A DNA stretch of 64,000 nt, taken from NCBI RefSeq assembly GCF_031454135.1, contig NZ_JAVDQF010000001.1, positions 1,054,001 through 1,118,000 on the forward strand. Direction: 5' to 3'. The position numbers were made by a program, and so were the translations under genes. The notes beneath the pieces are model-generated. The model was given only the letters and a program-made list of their open reading frames with translations. It searched no databases and was not told the origin of the DNA. Source of the DNA: Arthrobacter russicus (GTDB lineage Bacteria > Actinomycetota > Actinomycetes > Actinomycetales > Micrococcaceae). Positions 16,582 to 25,645 of this stretch are shown piece by piece. How positions within the stretch are numbered: the stretch's first letter is position 1; the number at the start of each line of letters is the position of its first letter.

Positions 16582-17146
16582 CGGCCACCCAACAACCGGT
16601 TTGGTGGTCATTGGTCAGGCCCACGGCCTGCATCATCGCGTAGGCAGTCGTCGGGCCGACGAACCGGAACCCGAGTTTCTTCAGGGTTTTGGCCAGGGCG
16701 GTGGATTCCGCAGTGGCCGCCGGGACCGGCGCGCCGGGTGCCCGGGGCGCGGGACGGTGCTGTTCCAACAGGGATTCCAAGCTGGTCCCCTGCGGCAACG
16801 CCAGGATCGCCTGCGCATTGTTGATCGTGGCCTTGATCTTCAAGGAGTTGCGCACGATCCCGGCGTCGGCCATCAGCCGGGCCACGTCCGCCTCGCCGTA
16901 CTCGGCCACGACGGCCGGGTCGAAGCCCGCGAATGCGGCGCGGAACGCCTCGCGTTTGCGCAAGATGATCAACCAGCTCAGACCGGATTGGAAGGCTTCG
17001 AGGCTGAGCCGTTCGAACAGCTTCGCTTCGCCGTGGACCGGCCGGCCCCATTCCTGGTCGTGGTACTGCAAATACAGCTCGTTGCCCACCATGCCCGGCC
17101 AGTTGCAGCGCGGCTTCCCATCCGGGCCGATCGCCAGATCACTCAT
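16571..17146 (-). CDS. tag: DNA-3-methyladenine glycosylase I
   Basis: A 191-residue base-excision repair enzyme that removes N3-methyladenine. It starts with the family pattern PRCNWPG, followed by YHDQEWGRPVHGE and LEAFQSGLSWLIILRKREAFR. The zinc-site residues are Cys (RCNW), His (YHDQ), His (NDHQTG) and Cys (GCW), as in E. coli Tag; the C-terminal NDHQTGCW motif is intact. The ATG overlaps the upstream DivIVA-like gene's stop as ATGA and the downstream membrane glycosyltransferase overlaps its 3' end. Confidence 0.95.
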   Translation of the reverse strand: MSDLAIGPDGKPRCNWPGMVGNELYLQYHDQEWGRPVHGEAKLFERLSLEAFQSGLSWLIILRKREAFRAAFAGFDPAVVAEYGEADVARLMADAGIVRNSLKIKATINNAQAILALPQGTSLESLLEQHRPAPRAPGAPVPAATAESTALAKTLKKLGFRFVGPTTAYAMMQAVGLTNDHQTGCWVADEL

Positions 17147-17550
17147 TGCTGCTCCTCTGCAGTTTCCGGGCCACTCCGGTCTTCTTCGATTTCCCCGGCC
17201 GGCTGATCGGACGCCGGATTCGCGAGTTGCGCCCGGAGCTCCTCGATCTGCGCGTCTTTGGCGGCCAATTCGGCCGCCAAACGATCCAATACCTGGTCCA
17301 CTTGGTCCATCCGGTACCCGCGCAGGCCGAGCGAAAACCGCACCCGGTCGACGTCGTCGGTGCCGGGATGTTCCGGCAGCAGCACGGGCGGCAGATTCGG
17401 CACCGGCGCCGATAGCCCCTCGTCCAGCAGGTCTTGCACCGCTTCGGAACGAAGCGGTTTCCTGCCGAGCTCGCGCCGTCGGCTGCCGACCAGGAACAAT
17501 GCCACCAGTGCCGCCACGACGACGGCGAGGAAAATCAGGAAATAGCTCAC
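17143..17550 (-). CDS. DivIVA-domain membrane protein, unknown function
   Basis: A 135-residue protein with an N-terminal transmembrane helix (SYFLIFLAVVVAALVALFLVG), a short basic linker, a motif DRVRFSLGLRGYRMDQVDQVLDRL that matches the N-terminal DivIVA/antigen-84 pattern, and a short coiled coil (LAAELAAKDAQIEELRAQL) with an acidic tail. DivIVA proteins mark curved membrane or growth sites. The GTG start overlaps the LOG gene's stop (GTGA) and its own stop overlaps the tag ATG, so the four genes from 18350 down to 15256 form one coupled operon. Confidence 0.82.
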   Translation of the reverse strand: MSYFLIFLAVVVAALVALFLVGSRRRELGRKPLRSEAVQDLLDEGLSAPVPNLPPVLLPEHPGTDDVDRVRFSLGLRGYRMDQVDQVLDRLAAELAAKDAQIEELRAQLANPASDQPAGEIEEDRSGPETAEEQQ

Positions 17551-18350
17551 GGCGCAGTTGTCCCGGGCTCCGTCCCGGAGGAGTCCGTTCCCGGCTCGCC
17601 GGACCGGATCGCACCGACCACTTTGGAAACCGCTTCCTCCGCGGTGTCCACCACGGAGATGATGTCCAGATCCTTGGGCGAGACCAGGCCGTCGGCCACC
17701 AAAGTGTCCTTGAGCCAGGCCACCAGCGGGCCCCAGAACGCGGTGCCGATCAGCACGATCGGGAAGGAGGTGACCTTGTGCGTCTGCACCAGCACCATCG
17801 CTTCGAAGAGTTCGTCCAAGGTGCCGTAGCCGCCGGGCAGCACGATGAAGCCTTGGGCGTATTTGACGAACATGGTCTTCCGGGCGAAGAAGTAACGGAA
17901 ATTGACGCCCAAATCCACCCATTGGTTCATGCCCTGCTCGAACGGCAGCTCGATGCCCAGCCCGACGGAAAGCCCTTTGCCCTCCACCGCGCCTTTGTTC
18001 GCGGCGTCCATCGAGCCGGGTCCGCCACCGGTGATCACCGCGAAGCCGGCCTCGGCCAGCAACCGGCCGACCTCGACTCCGGTCTCGTAGTACGCGCTGC
18101 CAGGTTTGGTCCGGGCCGAGCCGAAGACGCTCACCGCCGGCCCGACGTCGGCCAGGGCGCCGAAGCCCTCGACGAACTCGGCTTGGATCCGGAGCACCCG
18201 CCACGGATCGGTACTGGTGAAATCCGCCGGTGAACGGGTGTCCAGCAAATGCTGGTCCGCGGTCGTGCCTTCAGCGAGGCCACGGCGCAATTGCACCGGG
18301 CCGCGGTGCCTGGCGGGAACGTCGGTCTTCTTCTCGGTTGGCGAGCTCAT
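17547..18350 (-). CDS. LOG-family Rossmann protein (TIGR00730; nucleotide 5'-monophosphate phosphoribohydrolase type)
   Basis: A 267-residue LOG-family protein. Motifs include VSVFGSAR, ITGGGPGSMDAANKGA and the signature PGGYGTLDELFEA. The family cleaves the ribose 5-phosphate from cytokinin or purine nucleotides. In actinobacteria it usually neighbours lysine, folate or repair genes; here it is first in an operon with a DivIVA-like protein and 3-methyladenine glycosylase I. ATG 18350 (MSSPTEKK) is chosen because the conserved core begins about 60 residues later. Confidence 0.9.
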   Translation of the reverse strand: MSSPTEKKTDVPARHRGPVQLRRGLAEGTTADQHLLDTRSPADFTSTDPWRVLRIQAEFVEGFGALADVGPAVSVFGSARTKPGSAYYETGVEVGRLLAEAGFAVITGGGPGSMDAANKGAVEGKGLSVGLGIELPFEQGMNQWVDLGVNFRYFFARKTMFVKYAQGFIVLPGGYGTLDELFEAMVLVQTHKVTSFPIVLIGTAFWGPLVAWLKDTLVADGLVSPKDLDIISVVDTAEEAVSKVVGAIRSGEPGTDSSGTEPGTTAP

Positions 18351-18496
18351 ACAGTTCAGGCTATGCCATGGCCGCGGCAGAACCACGGCATCGTCCCGAA
18401 CAGACACGCAAGTGACCGCAGTCACGCCTTGATCACGATCTCCACAATCTGCCGACACATGGTGAATAACAAGGGAACATTCGGTAGGTTCTAACC

Positions 18497-19249
18497 ATGA
18501 GTAGTCAAAATGCTGATTCGCTGGTTGAAGTCAAGGCGGTCAACAAGCACTATGGAGCGCTTCACGTGCTCAAGGACATCGAGCTGAATGTCGCCAAAGG
18601 CGAAGTCGTCGTGGTCATCGGGCCTTCCGGTTCCGGGAAGTCCACATTGTGCCGGACGATCAACCGTTTGGAGACCATTGACGACGGCGAAATCCGCGTC
18701 GACGGCAAGGTATTGCCGCAAGAAGGCAAAGAACTGGCCCGGTTGCGCGCCGAAGTCGGCATGGTGTTCCAAGCCTTCAACCTGTTCGCGCACAAGACGA
18801 TCTTGGAAAACGTCACGCTGGGCCCGATCAAGGTCAAAGGGTTGAGCAAATCCGAGGCCGAGCAAGAGGCCATGGCGCTGCTGGAACGGGTCGGCGTGGC
18901 GCAGCAAGCCGCGAAGCTGCCGGCCCAGCTCTCCGGCGGCCAGCAGCAACGGGTCGCGATCGCCAGGGCGCTCGCGATGAAGCCGAAAGTGATGCTCTTC
19001 GACGAGCCCACTTCGGCGCTCGATCCGGAAATGATCAACGAAGTCCTCGACGTGATGGTCGGTCTGGCCAAAGACGGCATGACCATGATCGTGGTGACCC
19101 ACGAAATGGGCTTCGCCCGCAAAGCGGCGGACCGGGTGGTCTTCATGGCCGACGGCCAGATCATCGAAGACGCCACTCCGGAGGAGTTCTTCAACAATCC
19201 GAAGAGCACCCGGGCCAAGGATTTCCTGTCCAAGATCCTGACGCACTGA
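18497..19249 (+). CDS. gluA: Glutamate-type amino-acid ABC transporter, ATP-binding protein
   Basis: A 250-residue ABC ATPase. Walker A is GPSGSGKST, the Q-loop follows [11 protein letters not shown], the signature is [15 protein letters not shown] and Walker B is [12 protein letters not shown]. The sequence type is polar amino-acid uptake (GlnQ/GluA). The order ATPase, binding protein, two permeases matches corynebacterial gluABCD. The specificity for glutamate is inferred from that order and the closeness of the family. Confidence 0.93.
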   Translation: MSSQNADSLVEVKAVNKHYGALHVLKDIELNVAKGEVVVVIGPSGSGKSTLCRTINRLETIDDGEIRVDGKVLPQEGKELARLRAEVGMVFQAFNLFAHKTILENVTLGPIKVKGLSKSEAEQEAMALLERVGVAQQAAKLPAQLSGGQQQRVAIARALAMKPKVMLFDEPTSALDPEMINEVLDVMVGLAKDGMTMIVVTHEMGFARKAADRVVFMADGQIIEDATPEEFFNNPKSTRAKDFLSKILTH

Positions 19250-19323
19250 CCTCGGGACGCGCAACCAGCAGATCAAGCATCAGCAACTTCACGCAATCAA
19301 CTCGCACCATCGAAAGGCAGAAC

Positions 19324-20214
19324 ATGCGATTCAGCAAAAAAGCCAGCATCTTCGGCGCCACCGTCGTCGCCGCTGCGCTGACCCTCAGCGCCTGCGGGGG
19401 CGGCGCTGCAGCACCGGGCGACGCAACCTCGGACGCACCGTACAAAGTGGCCGAGAACGTTTCGGTTTCCGGCAGCCCGACCTTCGACAAGATCAAGTCG
19501 GCCGGGAAAATCACCATCGGCGTCAAGGAAGACCAGCCCGGATTGGGCTTCAAGGATCCGGCCACCGGCGAATACTCGGGCTTCGACATCGATATCGCCC
19601 GGTGGATGGCCGCTTCGCTCGGTTTGGGCACGGACAAGATCACCTTCCAGGCGGTCGCCTCCTCGAACCGCGAGCAAGCCCTGGCCAATGGCCAGGTGGA
19701 CCTGTACGTGGGCACCTACTCGATCACCGACAAGCGCAAAGCCCTGGTCGATTTCGCCGGGCCGTACTTCGTCACCGGCCAAGGCCTCCTGGTGAAGAAA
19801 GACAACACTTCGATCAATTCGGAGAAGGACCTGGCCGGCAAGACGGTGTGCTCCGCAACCGGCTCCACGCCGATCCAGAACATCAAGGCGAACTTCCCCG
19901 ATACCAAGACCCAGGAATTCGACCTGTACTCCAAGTGCGTCGAGGCGTTGAAGACCGGCTCGGTCGACGCGGTGACCACCGACCAGGCGATCCTGCTCGG
20001 CTACGCGGCACAGGATCCGGACAACCTCAAGGTCGTCGGCCAGCCGTTCACCACGGAAAAGTACGGCATCGGGATCAAGAAGGGCGATACCGCGCTGCGC
20101 ACTTTCCTCAATGAGACGCTGACCAACGGCAAAGACGTCTGGACCAAAATCTACGACGGCAGCTTGGGCAAGTCCGGCACCAAGGTGGAGCAGCCCGCCG
20201 TCGAAAACTACTGA
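19324..20214 (+). CDS. gluB: Glutamate-binding lipoprotein of the ABC transporter
   Basis: A 296-residue solute-binding lipoprotein. The signal peptide ends in the lipobox LSAC with the lipidated Cys at residue 24. The family-3 binding domain includes GKITIGVKEDQPGLGF, GFDIDIARWMA, NGQVDLYVGTYSIT and a C-terminal KKGDTALRTFLNE. It captures the amino acid outside the membrane and delivers it to GluC/GluD. It lies 74 bases after gluA, and a 26-base palindrome separates it from gluC. Confidence 0.92.
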   Translation: MRFSKKASIFGATVVAAALTLSACGGGAAAPGDATSDAPYKVAENVSVSGSPTFDKIKSAGKITIGVKEDQPGLGFKDPATGEYSGFDIDIARWMAASLGLGTDKITFQAVASSNREQALANGQVDLYVGTYSITDKRKALVDFAGPYFVTGQGLLVKKDNTSINSEKDLAGKTVCSATGSTPIQNIKANFPDTKTQEFDLYSKCVEALKTGSVDAVTTDQAILLGYAAQDPDNLKVVGQPFTTEKYGIGIKKGDTALRTFLNETLTNGKDVWTKIYDGSLGKSGTKVEQPAVENY

Positions 20215-20221
20215 GGCTCTT

Positions 20222-20247
20222 CGGTGGTGCCCCGCGGGGCACCACCG
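20222..20247. terminator. 26-base perfect palindrome after gluB
   Basis: A perfect self-complementary sequence, core GTGCCCCGCGGGGCAC, lies 8 bases after the gluB stop and 40 bases before the gluC start, with no T-tract. In many binding-protein operons such a hairpin protects the upstream message and lowers permease expression; that is the likely role here. Confidence 0.75.
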
Positions 20248-20287
20248 TCGTCTCGACTGACTGTCTTGACCGAAAGCGAATCAATCA

Positions 20288-20932
20288 GTGAATACACTGA
20301 CAGACAATCTTGACCTCTTCACCGAAGGTTTCAAGAACACCATCATCCTGTTCTTCTTCTCCGCGATCTTTTCGCTGGTCCTAGGCGTGATCGTCGGCGC
20401 GTTCCGGGTTTCTCCGGTCACCCCGATGCGCGCACTGGGCACCTTTTACGTGAACCTGATCCGGAACACCCCGTTGACCCTGGTGTTCTTGTTCTTCTTC
20501 TTCGGCTATCCGAAGCTGGGTTTCCCTAATCCGGGCTTCATTCCGTTGGCGATCATCGCCCTGTCCTTGTACACCGCGACTTACGTTTCCGAGGCGATTC
20601 GGTCCGGCATCAATACCGTCCCGGTCGGCCAGGCCGAAGCCGCCCGGGCGATCGGCTTGCCGTTTGCCCAGACCATGTCGCTGGTAATCCTGCCGCAGGC
20701 CTTCCGGGCCGTGGTCCCGCCGATGATGAGCGTGTTCATCGCCTTGCTGAAGAACACCACGGTCGCGGCCGGGTTCTCGGTCATGGAGGCCGGCGCGATC
20801 CGCTCGAACCTGTCCGAACGCGGCTACCCGGCGATGCAGAGCCTGCTCTGGGTCGCCCTCGGCTTCATCATTCTGGTCGCCGTGCTGAGCCTGGTGCAAC
20901 GCAAGCTCGAGAAGAAATGGAAGGTGGCCTGA
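20288..20932 (+). CDS. gluC: Glutamate ABC transporter permease
   Basis: A 214-residue HisM/GlnP-type permease starting at GTG. It has about five membrane helices, the family motif RNTPLTLVFLFFF near the N-terminus, and the EAA loop (GQAEAARAIGLPFAQT then PQAFRAVVPP) that docks with the ATPase. Its stop TGA shares one base with the gluD ATG (TGATG), showing tight translational coupling. Confidence 0.92.
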   Translation: MNTLTDNLDLFTEGFKNTIILFFFSAIFSLVLGVIVGAFRVSPVTPMRALGTFYVNLIRNTPLTLVFLFFFFGYPKLGFPNPGFIPLAIIALSLYTATYVSEAIRSGINTVPVGQAEAARAIGLPFAQTMSLVILPQAFRAVVPPMMSVFIALLKNTTVAAGFSVMEAGAIRSNLSERGYPAMQSLLWVALGFIILVAVLSLVQRKLEKKWKVA

Positions 20933-21822
20933 TGAGTTCGGTGCTTTTCGACGCGCCCGGGGTCAAGGCCATCCGGCGCAACCGGATCATCGGTCTGCTG
21001 ACCATCGTGCTGGTGCTCGGGCTTTTGGCGTTCGTGGTGTACAAGTTCGCCGAGACCGGTCAGTTCAGCGCCAAAAAATGGCAGCTTTTCAGCTTCCCGC
21101 TGGTCCAGCAAACCCTGCTCAAAGGCCTCGGCGCCACACTGAGCGCCTTCGGCGTGGCTGCCGTCGGATCTCTTGTCCTGGGCATGGTGTTGGCCGTGGG
21201 ACGGCTTTCCGACCGCAAATGGATCTCGACTCCGGTGGGCTGGTTCACCGAGCTGTTCCGCGCGGTGCCGTTGTTGATCCTGATGGCCCTGATGTTCTAC
21301 GGTCTGCCGTCCATCGGCTTCCAGGGCATGACGCCGTTCATCGCGGTGGTGGTCGGCCTGATCCTGTACAACGGTTCGGTGCTCGCCGAGGTGATCCGGG
21401 CCGGTATCCTGGCCGTGCCCAAGGGGCAGAGCGAAGCGGCATACGCCTTGGGCCTGCGCAAAACCCGGGTGATGACCATGATCCTGCTGCCGCAAGCAGT
21501 TCGCACCATGCTCCCGGTGATCATCGCCCAGCTCGTAGTGGTGCTCAAAGACACCGCGCTCGGCTTCATCATCACGTACCAGGAACTGCTCTACCAGATC
21601 AACTTCTACGGCGGACAGACCGCCTATGACACCCCGTTCATTCCGGCCGCGATCATCGGCGGCACACTCTACGTGGGTTGTTGTTTGATTCTGGCCGGTC
21701 TGGCCAAGTTCGCGGAGCGCCGGCTGCGCCGCAGCCCGAAGGCCTCGGACAAGAACACCCCGGCAGTACCGGGCGCCGGAAACCTCGACGCCAGCAGCGC
21801 CGGCGGCGGAAGCCGGATTTAG
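20932..21822 (+). CDS. gluD: Glutamate ABC transporter permease
   Basis: A 296-residue permease of the same family as gluC, with an N-terminal cytoplasmic extension, about six hydrophobic helices, ELFRAVPLLILMALMFYG and the EAA loop GQSEAAYALGLRKTR followed by PQAVRTMLP. The ATG at 20932 is chosen because it overlaps the gluC stop. The C-terminal tail is polar and Gly/Ser-rich. Its stop overlaps the convergent dapE stop by four bases, with no intergenic terminator. Confidence 0.92.
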   Translation: MSSVLFDAPGVKAIRRNRIIGLLTIVLVLGLLAFVVYKFAETGQFSAKKWQLFSFPLVQQTLLKGLGATLSAFGVAAVGSLVLGMVLAVGRLSDRKWISTPVGWFTELFRAVPLLILMALMFYGLPSIGFQGMTPFIAVVVGLILYNGSVLAEVIRAGILAVPKGQSEAAYALGLRKTRVMTMILLPQAVRTMLPVIIAQLVVVLKDTALGFIITYQELLYQINFYGGQTAYDTPFIPAAIIGGTLYVGCCLILAGLAKFAERRLRRSPKASDKNTPAVPGAGNLDASSAGGGSRI

Positions 21823-22892
21823 CTCAACCAGCGCGTCAACGCGGCCAGGCAGTCCCGGACTGCCTGGCCGCTGACGTGTTCGTCGTCGCTGTGCGCCAAC
21901 AGCGGATCGCCCGGGCCGAAATTCACTGCGGGAATGCCCAACTGGCCCAGCCGGGCCACGTCGGTCCAGCCGAACTTCGGCTTCGGCTCGCCGCCCACCG
22001 CGGCCACGAAGGCAGCGGCCGCCGGCTGGTCCAGCCCGGGCCGGGCGCCGGGCGCGGCATCGGTGCGCACTACCTCGAAGCCGTCCAACAGCTCGAAGAC
22101 CACAGCCTCGGCCTGCTCGATGGATTTGTCCGGCGCGAACCGGTAGTTGATCTCCACGACGGCTTGGTCCGGGATCACATTCCCGGCGATGCCACCGCGG
22201 ATCTTCACCGCGTTAAGGCTCTCCCGATAGTCCAGTCCCTCGACCGAGACCGTTTGCGGCTGGTAAGCACTGAGCCGTTGCAGGATCGGGGCGAGGTCGT
22301 GGATCGCGTTGTGCCCCATCCAAGCCCGCGCAGAATGCGCCGCTTTCCCGCGGCTGCGCGCTTCGAAGCGCATGGTTCCATTGCATCCGCCTTCGACCAC
22401 ACCATCGGTGGGTTCCAACAGGATGCCGAAATCGGCGTCGAGCAGTTCCCGGTGCCGACGCGCCAACCGGCCCAAACCACTCAGCTCGGCTTCCACTTCC
22501 TCATGGTCGTAGAACACGAAGGTCAGATCCCGGTTGGGCTCGGCCAGACCTGCTGCGAGCGCCAGCTGCACCGCGACGCCGCCCTTCATGTCGGTGGCCC
22601 CGCGTCCGTACAACACGTCTGCTTGCCAGCTGGCGGGCACGGTCCCCCGGGCGCCTTCGGTGGTCGGCAACGGGACGGTATCGAGGTGCCCGGCCAGGAT
22701 CACCCGTTCGGCCCGGCCCAAGTCGGTGCGCGCGATGATCGAATCACCGTCCCGCCAGAGCTTCAGATGCGGCAGTGCGCCGAGCGCTTCCGCAACCAGA
22801 TCGGCGATCCGGCCTTCGTTGCCGGAGACGCTTTCCACGTCCAATAGGGCGGCGGTCAATTCGGCGACATCGGCATGCAGGTCAAGTCCCAT
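21819..22892 (-). CDS. dapE: Succinyl-diaminopimelate desuccinylase
   Basis: A 357-residue M20 metallohydrolase that releases succinate from N-succinyl-LL-diaminopimelate in lysine/diaminopimelate synthesis. Metal and catalytic motifs: LAGHLDTVP (His and Asp), [11 protein letters not shown] (bridging Asp), FYDHEEV (catalytic Glu pair), LLEPTDG and C-terminal [10 protein letters not shown]. The dimerisation lid domain lies between about residues 175 and 290. It is divergent from dapD, the gene for the earlier pathway step, across 94 bases. Confidence 0.94.
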   Translation of the reverse strand: MGLDLHADVAELTAALLDVESVSGNEGRIADLVAEALGALPHLKLWRDGDSIIARTDLGRAERVILAGHLDTVPLPTTEGARGTVPASWQADVLYGRGATDMKGGVAVQLALAAGLAEPNRDLTFVFYDHEEVEAELSGLGRLARRHRELLDADFGILLEPTDGVVEGGCNGTMRFEARSRGKAAHSARAWMGHNAIHDLAPILQRLSAYQPQTVSVEGLDYRESLNAVKIRGGIAGNVIPDQAVVEINYRFAPDKSIEQAEAVVFELLDGFEVVRTDAAPGARPGLDQPAAAAFVAAVGGEPKPKFGWTDVARLGQLGIPAVNFGPGDPLLAHSDDEHVSGQAVRDCLAALTRWLS

Positions 22893-22986
22893 TTTTCCAA
22901 CAATAGTGCTTGTACCCCGATTCATCTGCCCGGTTTCCAGCGGTCGCTTTTTGGCAAGCCCGCCGGAACTGCGCGAAGATGGAGCT

Positions 22987-24006
22987 ATGAGCACTCCTGC
23001 AGCTACTCCGGCCCCCGACTCGACTCGCGACCTGTCTTCCGGACGCGCCGCCCACGGCTTCGGTCTGGCCACCGTGGCCGACGACGGCACCGTCTTGGAC
23101 GTTTGGTACCCAGCTCCGGCTTTGGGCCTGGCTGCCGACACGCTGGGCGCAGCACCGGAGGCCGATGCCGAACTGAGTGCTTTGGCCGAGGCCGGAACGG
23201 ATCCGGACCGCGCAGTGAGCCAGCAAGTGGTGTTCGCCCAAATCAACCTCGACGAAGCACCGGCGGACACCGCCGACGCCTACCTCCGGCTGCACCTGCT
23301 CTCGCACCGGTTGGTCGAGCCGAACAGCATCGCATTGGACGGCATCTTCGCGGCACTGCCGAATGTGGTCTGGACCAACTTCGGGCCTTGTTCGCCCGTC
23401 GGCTTCGAAGTCACCCGGGCCAAGCTGCGCCGGCGCGGCAATGTCCAGGTCTTCGGCGTCGACAAGTTCCCCCGGATGGTGGATTACGTGCTGCCGGCCG
23501 GCGTGCGGATCGCCGATGCGAACCGGGTCCGGCTGGGCGCGCACCTGGCTGAAGGCACCACCGTGATGCATGAAGGCTTCGTGAATTTCAATGCCGGCAC
23601 CTTGGGCAATTCCATGGTCGAGGGGCGGATTTCGGCCGGTGTGCTGGTCGGGGTGGGCTCCGACGTCGGCGGCGGCGCTTCGATCATGGGCACGCTCTCC
23701 GGCGGCGGCAAGGAACGCGTCGTGATCGGCGAGCGGGTGCTGCTCGGCGCGAACTCCGGCGTCGGAATATCGGTGGGCGACGATTCCGTCGTCGAAGCCG
23801 GGCTGTACGTCACCGCGGGCACCCGGGTGCGGGTCCCGGGTCCGAAAAACGCCGATGGCGAGGACACTGCCCGCATCGTCAAGGCCGCTGAGCTCTCCGG
23901 CCAGCCGAATTTGCTGTTCCGCCGCAATTCGACGACCGGCGAGGTCGAAGCCCTGCCGCGCAAAGGGCAAACGGTGGAACTCAATGCCGCCTTGCACAGC
24001 AATTAG
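22987..24006 (+). CDS. dapD: Tetrahydrodipicolinate N-succinyltransferase (actinobacterial type)
   Basis: A 339-residue acyltransferase that succinylates tetrahydrodipicolinate using succinyl-CoA. The N-terminal domain precedes a left-handed beta-helix of hexapeptide-like repeats (residues about 180-290, e.g. [21 protein letters not shown] and [15 protein letters not shown]), with conserved [19 protein letters not shown]. Length and sequence fit the actinobacterial DapD group rather than the 274-residue E. coli enzyme. Divergent from dapE, suggesting shared control in the 94-base gap. Confidence 0.94.
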   Translation: MSTPAATPAPDSTRDLSSGRAAHGFGLATVADDGTVLDVWYPAPALGLAADTLGAAPEADAELSALAEAGTDPDRAVSQQVVFAQINLDEAPADTADAYLRLHLLSHRLVEPNSIALDGIFAALPNVVWTNFGPCSPVGFEVTRAKLRRRGNVQVFGVDKFPRMVDYVLPAGVRIADANRVRLGAHLAEGTTVMHEGFVNFNAGTLGNSMVEGRISAGVLVGVGSDVGGGASIMGTLSGGGKERVVIGERVLLGANSGVGISVGDDSVVEAGLYVTAGTRVRVPGPKNADGEDTARIVKAAELSGQPNLLFRRNSTTGEVEALPRKGQTVELNAALHSN

Positions 24007-24041
24007 CCGCATCGAGCTCGGCGGCATCGGGCGGGGACCCC

Positions 24042-24920
24042 TTGAAGCGTAGATCGAGAATCCGCGCAGCACTGATTTGGCTGCTCGCCTTGGGATTCGC
24101 CGTGGTCCTGGTGGTGGCCGGTGGCCTGTGGGCGATTGATTTCTTCAAACAGCCAGCGGCGAAATTGCTGCAGGGTTGCAGCGCCCAGGTGGCGGATCAG
24201 AAATACCAGCTGGCTCCCGATCAGACCGAAAATGCCGCACTGATCTCGGCGATCGCGCTTCGCCGGGGATTGCCGCCGCGCGCCGCGACGATCGCGATCG
24301 CGGTGGCAATGCAGGAATCGAAGATCCGCAACATCAGTTACGGCGACCGGGATTCGGTGGGCATGTTCCAACAGCGCCCCTCGCAGGGCTGGGGAACGGC
24401 CGAACAGATCATGGACCCGGTATACTCGATCAACGCCTTTTACGACGGCTTGGTGAAGATTCCCAACTACCAGAACCTCACCGTCACGGAGGCTGGCGAC
24501 GCTGTGCAACGATCGGCCTACCCGTTGGCCTACGGCCAGCACGAACCGATGGCCCGCGCTTTCGCTTCGGCGCTCACCGGTTACTCGACTGCGGCACTGA
24601 GTTGCACGCTCGACGTGCCGCCCGCTTCTGGGGTTCCGGACGATGTGATCGGCAAATTGCAAACCAGCTTCGGCAGCATCGGGGCCGCCTATGACGGAAC
24701 CGCGATCCGGATCCAGGCCCAGGACAATGCGGCCTGGGCCTACGCGCAATGGGCGGTTTCCAATGCGCAGAAGCTCGGTATCGTCCAAGTCAGTTTCGCC
24801 GGCGAGCGGTGGCAACGCGCCAACAACGACGGCGGCGCCAACCGAGGCTGGCAGCCCGCGGACGGCGCAAGCAGCCAAGAAGTGGTCATCGTGCTGCAGG
24901 CCACGCAAAGCACCGGCTGA
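24042..24920 (+). CDS. Membrane-anchored lysozyme-like (SLT-type) protein
   Basis: A 292-residue protein with a basic N-terminus and one transmembrane anchor (about residues 9-31), so most of it lies outside the cell. The domain following includes MQESKIRNISYGDRDSVGMFQQRPSQGWG, a lysozyme-like pattern with a candidate catalytic Glu in QES and the GMFQQRPSQGWG motif common in actinobacterial transglycosylase-like proteins. A role in peptidoglycan cleavage is inferred. TTG 24042 has a GGGGA ribosome site; it lies 35 bases after dapD. Confidence 0.78.
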   Translation: MKRRSRIRAALIWLLALGFAVVLVVAGGLWAIDFFKQPAAKLLQGCSAQVADQKYQLAPDQTENAALISAIALRRGLPPRAATIAIAVAMQESKIRNISYGDRDSVGMFQQRPSQGWGTAEQIMDPVYSINAFYDGLVKIPNYQNLTVTEAGDAVQRSAYPLAYGQHEPMARAFASALTGYSTAALSCTLDVPPASGVPDDVIGKLQTSFGSIGAAYDGTAIRIQAQDNAAWAYAQWAVSNAQKLGIVQVSFAGERWQRANNDGGANRGWQPADGASSQEVVIVLQATQSTG

Positions 24921-24949
24921 GTTCCAGGGGGGCCAGTCGGCCCGGCCGG

Positions 24950-25561
24950 TCAAGCCAGCATTTCGACCACGGGTTGCACGTAACTCGCGAACGTCTCCGG
25001 ACTGCTGAGCAGGCTCTGGCTCATCACCATGCGATCCGGTTCCAAAAACCAGGCCCGGGGTTCGGCGAGCGGCAATTCCAGGATGCTCAGCGTGAAATCA
25101 CGCGAATTCCGGCCCAGTTCGAGTTCCCGGTCCTGGACCAGCCGCGCCAGGATCTTGGTTTCGCCCAGAGTCTCCCGCCGGGCGGCGAACAGCTCATAGT
25201 CGCTGATCCGTTCGCGGGCCCAGGTCAAAGCGGAGCCGAAGTGGGCCTGCAGCACCCGCTGCAGCGCCGGGTTCCCGTCGAACCCCGGGAAATCCGGCGG
25301 CACCAACTCCGGCGGTTTGCCGGGAAAGGTCCCCAAGAGCTGGGACCACCATTGCTCCCATTCGAACCTGAGCACGTCCGGGCCGCCGACCGCATGGGTC
25401 AGCTGACGGGGGTCAACCGCCTTGATCGCGGGTTCTGCGGCGGAAAGGGCCGGGGTTCCGGCTCCGGCCAAGCCGGAAGCATCGCGCAGATAGAGCGCAA
25501 TCAACAATGGTCCCGAGGTGTCCATGGTGATTCGCCATCCGGGGCCTCCGGTGTGGTGCAT
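24950..25561 (-). CDS. Conserved hypothetical protein
   Basis: A 203-residue soluble protein without signal peptide or membrane helix. Visible features are a short N-terminal strand (WRITMDTSGPLLIALYLRDA), a Trp-rich central helix (FEWEQWWSQLL) and a Pro-rich loop. ATG 25561 is used; ATG 25525 is an in-frame alternative that would remove the WRIT stretch. I do not recognise a functional family. It is convergent with the lysozyme-like gene and divergent from galE. Confidence 0.75.
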   Translation of the reverse strand: MHHTGGPGWRITMDTSGPLLIALYLRDASGLAGAGTPALSAAEPAIKAVDPRQLTHAVGGPDVLRFEWEQWWSQLLGTFPGKPPELVPPDFPGFDGNPALQRVLQAHFGSALTWARERISDYELFAARRETLGETKILARLVQDRELELGRNSRDFTLSILELPLAEPRAWFLEPDRMVMSQSLLSSPETFASYVQPVVEMLA

Positions 25562-25645
25562 GGGTCAAGATTATCCCAAAATCCGCCTCCGGATCGGATT
25601 GGCTGCGCGCGGATGCCAGCGCACCTGCCCGGTAGGCTGAGAAGC

